Counted from the first letter of the stretch, positions 1 through 5,643 are shown. The stretch is 6,673 nucleotides of DNA from DYGX01 sp035325905 (GCA_035325905.1 DAOKYY010000141.1:1-6673), one strand, 5' to 3'. Numbers and translations: made by a program. Notes: a model not told the origin generated them from the letters alone.

Positions 1-63
1 ATTGAGGGGTGAGGTTCCCCACGCCGGGCCGATACGCCAATGACTTTCGATAGTTTACATAGC
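1..63. repeat. Left arm of long inverted repeat flanking the block
   Basis: These 63 bases match the reverse complement of 6544-6606 at 62 of 63 positions; the only difference is at base 56, paired with 6551. The arm contains the end of a CCTCACCCC-type repeat (bases 1-20 in reverse orientation) followed by about 43 bases seen nowhere else in the window. It begins at base 1, so the true repeat may extend further left. Beyond base 63 the similarity falls off into a loosely related AGCGGTTAGC-type palindrome on both sides. Confidence 0.9.
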
Positions 64-67
64 TTTT

Positions 68-98
68 GGCCGTTAGCCTTTAGCTAAGAGCTAACCGC
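68..98 (-). repeat. AGCGGTTAGC-type palindrome directly after the ctaB stop
   Basis: Read on the minus strand, the ctaB TGA is followed at once by GCGGTTAGC, a short loop and GCTAAC, giving a 6-bp perfect stem (90-95 with 72-77) extended by two pairs beyond one mismatch. Related palindromes lie at 6319-6350 and 6511-6540. No T-run follows the hairpin on the minus strand, so it does not look like a classical intrinsic terminator. It could still protect an mRNA 3' end or simply be a dispersed intergenic repeat. Confidence 0.6.
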
Positions 99-1016
99 TC
101 AGACCACCGACGCGACTGTCACCGCCAGCAGCACCACGCTCAGGTAGATATTCGACACTTTGAAGACCGACATGGCGCGCGGCGCGGTGTAGCTGCTCAG
201 CAGCCCCGCCGACTCGCGCAGCAGCCACAGCGTCGCCAGCGCGACCGGCGCCAGATACAGCCAGCCGAGCGCGCCGTGCAGCGCCAGCGCCAGCCCGAAC
301 AGCCCGGTCATCGCCGCGTGCGCCAGCATCCAGAAAATCGACCGGCCAGGGCTGGACACCACCGGCAGCATCGGCACGCCCGCCCGCCCGTAGTCCTTGC
401 GATAGGCCAGCGCCAGCGCCCAGAAGTGAATCGGCGACCACGTGAACAGCAGCGCCGCCAGGATCAGCACGCCAGGATCGGCCCACGCGCCGACCGCCGC
501 CCCGCCGCTGAGCACCGCCGCGCTGCCTGCCCCGCCGCCGATCACCACATTCAGCACGCTGCGCGGCTTGAGCCAGATCGTATAGATGCCGACGTAGATA
601 AACGCGCCCAGCGCCAGGAAGAACGCCAGCGCCGGGTTGCCCGCCAGCAGCGCGATCGCGCTCGCCCCGACGACCAGCCCGCTGGCGACGATCAGCGCCA
701 CACGCGCGCTGACCTCGCCCGTAACCAGCGGGCGGCGCGCGGTGCGCTTCATCAGGCCGTCGTGCCCGCGCTCGATATACTGGTTCAGCGCCGAGGCCCC
801 GGCGGCGGACATCGAGCCGGTGAGCACGAGCAAGCCCAGCTCGCCCCAGGTCGGGCGGCCATGCGCCGCGAGCAGCGCCCCGCCCACCGAGGCGAAAACG
901 AGCAGCAGCACGATCCGCAGCTTGAACAGCACGACGATCGTGCTCAACAGCGAGGCGCGGCTTTGCGCGCCAACGCGAACGGCGGAATGCGTGCCGGTGC
1001 GGGTAATCATAGACAT
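99..1016 (-). CDS. ctaB: Protoheme IX farnesyltransferase (heme O synthase)
   Basis: The 305-residue product belongs to the UbiA prenyltransferase superfamily. It transfers a farnesyl group to protoheme IX to make heme O, the precursor of heme A for heme-copper oxidases, inside the cytoplasmic membrane. Family signatures are clear: the first polyprenyl-diphosphate site around 78-97 (N78 and D86, then LMKRT and RRPL), HFWALALAYRKDY at 197-209, and AGVPMLPVV at 212-220. About nine hydrophobic segments follow the usual pattern, and length is normal. The start at 1016 is supported by AGGAG at 1023-1027, six bases upstream. In the first motif the usual D-x-D-x-x-D pattern reads E82-R-G84-H-D86, so one acidic position is lost. 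No oxidase subunit or ctaA gene lies in the window, so the gene stands alone here. It is divergent from the CorC-like gene. Confidence 0.95.
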   Translation of the reverse strand: MSMITRTGTHSAVRVGAQSRASLLSTIVVLFKLRIVLLLVFASVGGALLAAHGRPTWGELGLLVLTGSMSAAGASALNQYIERGHDGLMKRTARRPLVTGEVSARVALIVASGLVVGASAIALLAGNPALAFFLALGAFIYVGIYTIWLKPRSVLNVVIGGGAGSAAVLSGGAAVGAWADPGVLILAALLFTWSPIHFWALALAYRKDYGRAGVPMLPVVSSPGRSIFWMLAHAAMTGLFGLALALHGALGWLYLAPVALATLWLLRESAGLLSSYTAPRAMSVFKVSNIYLSVVLLAVTVASVV

Positions 1017-1103
1017 ACCGGACTCCTGTGCGCGGCGCGGCGCGCGACGTTAACGCGATCGTGTCGCTTCCTGATGGCTAGGGGGCGATGGAGGTGCGGC
1101 GCG

Positions 1104-1140
1104 TGAATTAATTCTATTTTAGTTGATTCAATCTGAAATA
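1104..1140 (-). promoter_or_regulatory. Possible ctaB promoter in an AT-rich island
   Basis: The 231-bp divergent gap (1017-1247) is GC-rich except for roughly 1105-1142. On the minus strand this holds TAGAAT at 1111-1116 as a plausible -10 and ATTTCA at 1134-1139 as a poor -35 with 17-bp spacing. That would give an mRNA leader of about 88 nt. A perfect palindrome GAATTAATTC (1105-1114) overlaps the -10 and could be an operator or chance. No equally good plus-strand promoter for the CorC-like gene was found. Confidence 0.3.
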
Positions 1141-1247
1141 ACCAGCCCCGTTCCGCCGCGTGAATGGCTTGCTGCTGGCCCGGTCTTCCGGCACAATTGA
1201 GATCAGCGCGGGCCGCTGTTGTCGCTCGCGCCAGGGAAGACAGGGCC

Positions 1248-2579
1248 ATGTCCCGAGTTGCGATCGAAATCACCATCATCTTGTTTCTCCTGCTGCTGAA
1301 CGGCGTCTTCGCCATGTCCGAGATGGCCGTCGTCTCGGCGCGCCGGGCGCGTCTGCAAGACCAGGCCAATCGCGGCAGCAAGGGGGCCAAGCGCGCGCTG
1401 GCGCTGGCCGCCGCCCCGGATCACTTTCTCTCCACCGTCCAGATCGGGATCACGCTGGTCGGCGTGCTGGCGGGCGCCTTCGGTGGGCAAACCATCGCCT
1501 CGCTGCTCTCCGACCAGGTGCGAAAAGTCGAGCTGCTCGCGCCCTATGCGGACGCGATCGGCCTGGGGCTGGTCGTGCTGGCGATCACCTACCTCTCGCT
1601 GGTGATTGGCGAGCTGGTGCCCAAGCGCATCGCGCTGCAGAACCCGGAAGGGATCGCCGCGCGCGTCGCCGGGCCGATGAGCTTTCTGTCGAAGCTGGCC
1701 TCGCCGTTGGTGCGCGTGCTGAGCGCCTCGACAACCCTCGTCATCCGCCTGATCGGCCTGCGCGCGGCGGGCGAGACGCCCGTCAGCGAGGAAGAGATCC
1801 GCATCCTGATCGGCGAAGGGACCGAGGCCGGGGTGTTCGACCTGCGCGAGCAGGAAATGGTCGAGAGCATCTTCCGGCTGGACGACCGCCACATCAGCTC
1901 GCTGATGACGCCCCACACCGAGATCGTCTGGCTGGACGTGGACGACCCGCCGGAAACCGTCCGCGCCAAGCTGACCGGCTGCGAGTTCTCGACCGTTCCC
2001 CTCGTGCGCGGCAGCCTCGACAACCTGGTCGGCATGGTCCGCGCAGTGGATGTGGCGGGCCAGCTTCTTGCCTCGGAGCCGCTCAACCTCGAAAAGGTCG
2101 CGCGCCCGGTGCGCTTCGTGCCGGAGACCGCCACCGTCTCGCGCCTGGTCGAGCAGCTTCGCCTCAGCGCCGAGCATAGCGTGCTCGTGATCGACGAGCA
2201 CGGCGGCGTCCAGGGGCTGGTCACGGAGCACGATATCCTGGAGGCGATTGTCGGCGACCTGCCCTCTGACCAGGACCTGAGCGAGCCGCAGGCCGTGCGC
2301 CGCGAGGACGGCTCGTGGCTGCTCGACGGGCTGATGACGATCGACGAGGTGCGCGAGGTGCTGGAAAGCGGCCCGCTGCCCGGCGAGGAGCGCGGCACGT
2401 TCGAGACGCTCGGCGGCTTCGTGATGGACCGCCTCGGCGCCATCCCCTCGACCGGCGCGCACTTCACCTGGAGCCGCTTTCGCTTCGAAGTGGTCGATAT
2501 GGACGGCCATCGCGTCGATAAAATCCTGGTCACAACCTCATCCGGCACGAACTCGACTGATCCTGCATCTAACCTGTAG
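1248..2579 (+). CDS. CNNM/CBS/CorC_HlyC-domain membrane protein (hemolysin C family)
   Basis: From ATG 1248 the product is 443 residues. Domain order is that of the CorC/CNNM transporter-associated family. An N-terminal CNNM (DUF21) membrane domain spans about 1-175 with helices near 5-27, 62-88, 102-122 and 140-170, and the conserved GELVPKR at 121-127. Next comes a tandem CBS pair at about 215-340, including SVLVIDEHGGVQGLVTEHDI, then a C-terminal CorC_HlyC domain at about 350-428 with DGSWLLDG and ETLGGFVMDRLG. Family members are linked to Mg2+/Co2+ efflux or membrane-integrity roles; 'hemolysin' is a historical label and the substrate cannot be read here. An in-frame ATG at 1164 would add 28 residues of non-hydrophobic, Cys/Arg/Ala-rich sequence and has no RBS. 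The 1248 start has AGGGAAGA/CAGGG upstream and begins right at the first membrane helix, so I prefer it. Seventy-nine bases separate it from the next gene. Confidence 0.93.
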   Translation: MSRVAIEITIILFLLLLNGVFAMSEMAVVSARRARLQDQANRGSKGAKRALALAAAPDHFLSTVQIGITLVGVLAGAFGGQTIASLLSDQVRKVELLAPYADAIGLGLVVLAITYLSLVIGELVPKRIALQNPEGIAARVAGPMSFLSKLASPLVRVLSASTTLVIRLIGLRAAGETPVSEEEIRILIGEGTEAGVFDLREQEMVESIFRLDDRHISSLMTPHTEIVWLDVDDPPETVRAKLTGCEFSTVPLVRGSLDNLVGMVRAVDVAGQLLASEPLNLEKVARPVRFVPETATVSRLVEQLRLSAEHSVLVIDEHGGVQGLVTEHDILEAIVGDLPSDQDLSEPQAVRREDGSWLLDGLMTIDEVREVLESGPLPGEERGTFETLGGFVMDRLGAIPSTGAHFTWSRFRFEVVDMDGHRVDKILVTTSSGTNSTDPASNL

Positions 2580-2583
2580 CCAC

Positions 2584-2599
2584 ACGGGGGCATCCCCGT
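2584..2599 (+). terminator. Short hairpin after the CorC-like gene
   Basis: ACGGGG pairs with CCCCGT around a GCAT loop, five bases after the stop codon. There is no T-run behind it, so it is at best a weak or Rho-assisted terminator or a 3'-end protector. Confidence 0.3.
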
Positions 2600-2610
2600 C
2601 GCGTCAGTAG

Positions 2611-2619
2611 TGCTATACT
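2611..2619 (+). promoter_or_regulatory. Extended -10 promoter for the 75-residue membrane protein
   Basis: TGCTATACT is an extended -10 element (TGn followed by TATACT). No good -35 stands 16-18 bases upstream, which is acceptable for extended -10 promoters. Predicted start is near 2626, leaving a leader of about 33 nt. A perfect 6-bp hairpin (GGCGTA 2623-2628 with TACGCC 2633-2638) sits at the predicted 5' end of the message. Confidence 0.45.
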
Positions 2620-2658
2620 GATGGCGTAGGCTTACGCCGGATACAGGAGGGGCAGCAC

Positions 2659-2886
2659 ATGAACAGCCTGGTTCAGTTCCTCGCCAGCATGAACGGCCGC
2701 ATCTTGCGGGCGGTTGCTGGTATCGTCCTGATCGTGCTTGGGTGGGCCGTAGGCGACACCGCTGGCTGGATCATCGCCATCATCGGCCTGATCCCGCTGG
2801 CCGCTGGCGTCTTTGATTTCTGCCTGCTGGCGCCGCTGATGGGCCTCCCATTCTGGGGCCGCGATATCCGCCGGCGGACCCGGTAG
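2659..2886 (+). CDS. Small YgaP/DUF2892-like two-helix membrane protein
   Basis: The 75-residue product has two predicted transmembrane segments (about 14-31 and 35-55) joined by a short polar turn (VGDTAG). It ends in the family-like stretch FDFCLLAPLMGLPFWG (52-67) followed by a basic tail. That layout and the C-x-L-A-P-L-x-G-x-P motif match the YgaP-like transmembrane domain (DUF2892), found free-standing or fused to rhodanese domains. No rhodanese domain is present here, and the molecular function of stand-alone members is unknown. The start is well supported: AGGAGG at 2645-2650, eight bases before the ATG. It follows the CorC-like gene in the same direction but carries its own extended -10, so it need not be co-transcribed. 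A 9-bp intrinsic hairpin lies 25 bases after its stop. Confidence 0.85.
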   Translation: MNSLVQFLASMNGRILRAVAGIVLIVLGWAVGDTAGWIIAIIGLIPLAAGVFDFCLLAPLMGLPFWGRDIRRRTR

Positions 2887-2907
2887 GCGCCCGCCTCAGA
2901 CAGCGCT

Positions 2908-2945
2908 AAAACTGGGCGGCCCTGGGGGAGAGCCGCCCAGCTTTC
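2908..2945. terminator. Bidirectional intrinsic terminator
   Basis: CTGGGCGGC (2912-2920) pairs perfectly with GCCGCCCAG (2932-2940) around an 11-nt loop. On the plus strand it is followed by CTTTC and would end the 75-residue-protein mRNA. On the minus strand it is followed by TTTTA and preceded by AAAG, so the stem can extend into the A/T tracts; this is the stronger direction and would end the putative small RNA started at about 3072. Confidence 0.7.
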
Positions 2946-3072
2946 ACCGGCACGCTGCACGGGGTTTGGGGGGATAACCACGCGTGCCGGCGAAAACAAC
3001 GTTGTGCGCTTACATCCGCGAATACAAGCCAACTCCGTTGGCTTCCGTATCCTCCACGCGCGCTTTGACATC
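2908..3072 (-). ncRNA. Candidate small RNA with SOS-like promoter
   Basis: A perfect-consensus minus-strand promoter (3079-3107) fires into sequence with no convincing gene and meets an intrinsic terminator after about 165 nt. The predicted RNA has three stems. The 5' stem (3020-3052) is AAGCCAAC/GTTGGCTT with a GGA loop, extended by six more pairs past a GG bulge. The middle stem (2982-2995 with 2942-2955) has 14 pairs including one G-U and a 26-nt loop. The last is the terminator. The middle loop carries six consecutive C (complement of 2968-2973), and the terminator loop carries TCTCCCCC; C-rich single-stranded loops of this kind pair with Shine-Dalgarno sequences in several known regulatory RNAs. 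It does not resemble 6S, tmRNA, SRP RNA or RNase P RNA as far as I can judge. The transcript also runs antisense to the 3' UTR of the 75-residue-protein mRNA. An ATG sits at the predicted 5' end, so a leaderless ORF is the main alternative. Confidence 0.5.
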
Positions 3073-3078
3073 GCCTTT

Positions 3079-3107
3079 ATTATACGAACATCCGTTCTAG
3101 CTGTCAA
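3079..3107 (-). promoter_or_regulatory. Perfect sigma-70-type promoter with embedded GAAC-N4-GTTC site
   Basis: On the minus strand TTGACA (3102-3107) is followed by exactly 17 bases and TATAAT (3079-3084), an exact match to the housekeeping consensus in both hexamers and spacing. The spacer contains GAACGGATGTTC (plus strand GAACATCCGTTC, 3086-3097), whose GAAC-N4-GTTC core is that of the LexA/DinR box of Firmicutes and Actinobacteria. A repressor bound there would block polymerase. The predicted transcription start is near 3072, facing the putative small RNA and away from the glycosyltransferase. Confidence 0.75.
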
Positions 3108-3111
3108 GTTA

Positions 3112-3131
3112 AGGCTGCACAAAGACAGCCT
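3112..3131 (-). terminator. Weak hairpin after the glycosyltransferase gene
   Basis: AGGCTG (3112-3117) pairs with CAGCCT (3126-3131) around an 8-nt loop. On the minus strand it comes about 24 bases after the glycosyltransferase stop and is followed by TTAACTT rather than a clean T-run. It may separate the glycosyltransferase transcript from the promoter that starts four bases further on. Only six pairs, so support is thin. Confidence 0.3.
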
Positions 3132-3155
3132 GAGGAGAGCGTCAATCTCCGCCGC

Positions 3156-5348
3156 TCATTCCGTCCGGCGCGCGACGTACATCCACAGCATTTTTTCGCG
3201 GGGAAGCGCGTAGGGGCTGAGCAGCGGTCCGGTCGCGCCCAGGCTGGCAATCCGCGCGATCGTCGCCGGGTCATCGGGCGGCACGAAAAACGCGAGGTCT
3301 GCGTCCGGCGGCAGCGTGCTGAGATCGAGCGCGGCGAACTCGGCGGTCGTCATCAGGCGGAGCGTCAAGTCGTCGCGCAGGAACGCCAGGTGGCGGCGCG
3401 CGTCCAGCTCCGGCAGGATGTCGTTCCCAACGATGATCAGGTGCGCGCCCGGCGGCAGGGCCTGGGCGCGCAGCAGCGCGTCGTCCACGTCGTAATCGAC
3501 GTGTGCGCGCACTTCCTCGTTGAACCCGTCGAGGAACGGTCCGAAATACGCCGCCCCCTGCCCGATCGCGATCGCGACTCCGGTGGCGACCAGCAGCCCC
3601 TCGACGGCCCGGCGCCCGCGTCCACGCGGCCCGATCAGCCGCACCAGATCGCGCAGGCCGAGCGCGACCAGCAGCGCCAGCGCCGGAAAGACCACCACGT
3701 AGCGCGCCGAGACCGCGCTCTCGACCATCAGCGCGTTGCCGAGCAGCGTCCCCCCGACCCACAGCGCCGGGAGCGCGCCCGGCTCGCGCCAGCGCCACGC
3801 CGCGAAGACCAGCCCCACCAGAAACGCCGGGACCAGCGCCTCAGGCACCAGCGGGTGCCGCCCGCCGAAGTAGAGGTAGTAGTAGATGTAGGTGTTCTCC
3901 GGCGAGTTCACCAGCAGCGCCGCCGCGTGCTTGAGGTGCGTCCAGCGCGTGGCGAGCGTGTCCGGCTCGCGCTCGCGCGCCCAGTAGTCGTCGTTCATTC
4001 CGGCGCTGTCCATACGGTTGAACAGCGGAAAATCGCCCGCGTGCAGCGTCAGATACACCGGCGCGGCGACCGCCACGAAGGCGACCAGCGCGATCAGCAG
4101 GCCGCGCCACGCCGGGCGCGGGCGCCACACCAGCAGCCCCGCGCCGAGCCACGCCCCGGCCAGCGCCGGGAACAGCATCCGCCCGCCGTCGTAGAAATAC
4201 TGCGTCAGGCCGAGCGCCGCGCCGCCCAGCGCGAAATCGAGGCGGCGGCCGGTCCGCACGCCGCGCGCCAGCAGGCCGAGCGCCAGCGTGCCGAACAGCG
4301 GGTCCGCGATGTTGTTCAGCCCCAGGCGGCTGAAGTGCAGGTGCGGCATGAAGGTCAGCAGGATCAGCGCCGCCAGCAGCGCGGTCAGCCGGTCGTACAG
4401 CGCCCGCGCCAGCAAGTACAGCGCCGGGACCGTCAGCCCGCCCAGGATCGCGCTGGCGGCGCGCAGCCCGGCCCAGTCGCGCCCGATCACGGCCACCGCC
4501 TGCGCCTGGAGATACGAGAACAGGTACGGGAACGACGCGACGGTCGGCATCGGCTCCAGCAGGCGCAGGTCAGGGTACTCCCACACATACGCGATGCCGA
4601 GCGCGAAATGCCCCTCGTCCACCAGCGTGCGGACGCTCGTCGCCAGCCCCCAGAAGCGCACGCCGAGCGCCGTGACCGCCAGCGCCATCACCAGCGCCAG
4701 CTCGGCGCGCCATCCTCGCCCCGGCCAGCGGAGCCGCTCCACGCCGCCCAGCCCGATCGCCAGCAGCGCGACCCCGCCCGCGAGCAGCGCGGCCTGCGCG
4801 TCCGGCCCGGCCCCGGCCAGCGCCTCGACGCCCAGCAGCCCGCCGTTGATCTCGGCCAGCGCCGCGAGCAGGCCCGCGCCCGCCAGCGCGATCAGCCCGC
4901 ACGCGCGCGCCCGGCCCCATCCCCCGATCCCGATTGCGCGCACGCGGCGCGGCGGGCGGCCATCCCGCGCCACGAGTAGCGCCGCCAGCAGCGCGACCCC
5001 GCCCAGCGCCGCGTACAGTGGCGCGTCCGCGCCCGCGTAGACCTCCGGCTGCGGCGTCGGGCGGAAGTGCACCACGGCGCGCTCGGTGGGCCGGAAGGCG
5101 TAGGCGCTCAGCGCCATGAACGCGATCGCCAGCCCGCCGAGCGCCCGCGCCGCCGCTTGCCGGTGCGCCGCTAGCCAGCGCCGCGCCACGACCGCGACCG
5201 GCAGCGGGCCGATCATCGCCAGCGCGACGGCCCGCCCTTCCCAGCCCGGCAGCAGGTACAGCGCCAGGATTCCCCCGGCGGCAGCAGCCCCGGCCAGCGC
5301 GGCCCACGTCAGCGCGTCGATCAGGTCTTCGCGGAGCGTTCTCGTCAT
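3156..5348 (-). CDS. GT39/PMT_2-like (GT-C fold) membrane glycosyltransferase
   Basis: From ATG 5348 the protein has 730 residues and many hydrophobic segments. The likely catalytic loop is LVDEGHF (D244, E245), matching the acidic pair in the first large external loop of GT39/ArnT-type enzymes. It is followed by the typical helices, a conserved-looking HFSRLGLNNIADPLF (338-352), QYFYDGGR (383-390), and SARYVVVFPALALLVALGL (547-565). Such enzymes use polyprenyl-phosphate sugars to modify proteins, lipids or polymers on the outer face of the membrane; the acceptor cannot be inferred. Residues about 605-730 form a soluble tail. Unusually, about five or six hydrophobic segments precede the acidic loop, whereas GT39 enzymes normally have it soon after the first helix. 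An in-frame TTG at 5387 would add 13 residues but touches the GGAGG with no spacing. ATG 5348 has no RBS of its own and overlaps a leader ORF stop. No sugar-pathway gene is nearby. Confidence 0.82.
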   Translation of the reverse strand: MTRTLREDLIDALTWAALAGAAAAGGILALYLLPGWEGRAVALAMIGPLPVAVVARRWLAAHRQAAARALGGLAIAFMALSAYAFRPTERAVVHFRPTPQPEVYAGADAPLYAALGGVALLAALLVARDGRPPRRVRAIGIGGWGRARACGLIALAGAGLLAALAEINGGLLGVEALAGAGPDAQAALLAGGVALLAIGLGGVERLRWPGRGWRAELALVMALAVTALGVRFWGLATSVRTLVDEGHFALGIAYVWEYPDLRLLEPMPTVASFPYLFSYLQAQAVAVIGRDWAGLRAASAILGGLTVPALYLLARALYDRLTALLAALILLTFMPHLHFSRLGLNNIADPLFGTLALGLLARGVRTGRRLDFALGGAALGLTQYFYDGGRMLFPALAGAWLGAGLLVWRPRPAWRGLLIALVAFVAVAAPVYLTLHAGDFPLFNRMDSAGMNDDYWAREREPDTLATRWTHLKHAAALLVNSPENTYIYYYLYFGGRHPLVPEALVPAFLVGLVFAAWRWREPGALPALWVGGTLLGNALMVESAVSARYVVVFPALALLVALGLRDLVRLIGPRGRGRRAVEGLLVATGVAIAIGQGAAYFGPFLDGFNEEVRAHVDYDVDDALLRAQALPPGAHLIIVGNDILPELDARRHLAFLRDDLTLRLMTTAEFAALDLSTLPPDADLAFFVPPDDPATIARIASLGATGPLLSPYALPREKMLWMYVARRTE

Positions 5349-5377
5349 GGTTCTGGCGTCGCGACGCGGTGCCTCAT
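5345..5377 (-). CDS. Putative 10-residue leader ORF overlapping the glycosyltransferase start
   Basis: ATG 5377 encodes MRHRVATPEP and stops at TGA 5347-5345, overlapping the glycosyltransferase ATG as ATGA. An even shorter ORF (ATG 5382, Met-Gly-stop) overlaps this ATG the same way. Both follow GGAGG (5388-5392) with 5 or 10 bases spacing, while the glycosyltransferase start has no SD. This fits translational coupling by termination and reinitiation. The peptide has no recognisable similarity and could be coincidental. Confidence 0.3.
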   Translation of the reverse strand: MRHRVATPEP

Positions 5378-5398
5378 CCCATCCCAACCTCCGCGTGT

Positions 5399-5407
5399 AT
5401 TGTACCA
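5399..5407 (-). promoter_or_regulatory. Extended -10 promoter for the glycosyltransferase gene
   Basis: On the minus strand TGGTACAAT is an extended -10 (TGn plus TACAAT). No recognisable -35 is seen. The predicted start near 5392 falls on the GGAGG, giving a leader of about 44 nt to ATG 5348. Confidence 0.45.
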
Positions 5408-5461
5408 GCGCGGGGCCAGCCAGGCGCGCCGCGCCAGGGCAATCGCATGAAGTCTACTCGT

Positions 5462-5566
5462 GGTTTACCTCACCCCCGCTCGGCGCTGACGCGCCTCACC
5501 GCCCCCTCAGCCAAGTTGGAGAGGGGACAAGGCCGAGCGCAGCGAGGCCAGAGGGTGAGGTAAACC
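5462..5566. repeat. 105-bp MITE-like inverted-repeat element
   Basis: The element is bounded by perfect 14-bp inverted repeats, GGTTTACCTCACCC (5462-5475) and GGGTGAGGTAAACC (5553-5566). Inside are a second perfect 8-bp pair (CGCTCGGC 5477-5484 with GCCGAGCG 5532-5539) and a third 6-bp pair (CCCCTC 5503-5508 with GAGGGG 5521-5526), so the whole can fold as one long interrupted hairpin. It has no coding capacity. The ACCTCACCC end recurs at 6398-6465, 6587 onward and 1-20, marking a dispersed family. No clear target-site duplication flanks it. Confidence 0.75.
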
Positions 5567-5612
5567 GGCTGATGCATCGCTGAATTGGATGCAATCGCCC
5601 TGCCCCACGCAG

Positions 5613-5643
5613 TTGCGCGTATACGTGTGTTAAGGTGTACAAT
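5613..5643 (+). promoter_or_regulatory. Likely promoter of the membrane-anchored protein gene
   Basis: TACAAT at 5638-5643 is a good -10. The nearest -35-like hexamer is TTGCGC at 5613-5618, spaced 19 bases, which is long. The predicted start is near 5650, giving a leader of about 32 nt. The ten bases GTACAATACA are shared exactly with the divergent glycosyltransferase promoter. Confidence 0.4.

Noticed and set aside
276..1106. 276-codon open frame antisense to ctaB
   Set aside because: Gln/Arg-rich shadow of a gene with unmistakable heme O synthase motifs; no RBS.
1203..2510. 435-codon open frame antisense to the CorC-like gene
   Set aside because: Rich in His, Gln, Arg and Ala with no domain, lying fully opposite a gene with clear CNNM, CBS and CorC_HlyC domains; a high-GC shadow.
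2961..2973. G-quadruplex on the plus strand (GGGGTTTGGGGGG)
   Set aside because: Only two adjacent G-tracts; a stable intramolecular quadruplex needs four in close spacing.
3020..3052. tRNA-like fold
   Set aside because: The stem has a 3-base loop and no T-arm or D-arm sequence or CCA-type acceptor is present.
2673..3071. Leaderless minus-strand reading frame starting with ATG 3071 at the predicted start of the small RNA (133 codons, MSKRAWRIRK...)
   Set aside because: It passes through the terminator hairpin and then runs antisense through almost the whole 75-residue membrane protein gene; the frame stays open upstream of the promoter too, as expected for chance openness in GC-rich DNA. 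Composition is basic and featureless. It remains the main alternative to a non-coding RNA.
3065..3084. Plus-strand promoter using TTGACA at 3065-3070
   Set aside because: No -10 hexamer at 16-18 bases spacing on that strand; the TATTAT nearby is only seven bases away.
3390..4979. 529-codon open frame antisense to the glycosyltransferase
   Set aside because: Almost entirely Gln, Arg, Ala and Pro, low complexity, opposite a well-supported membrane enzyme; a high-GC shadow.
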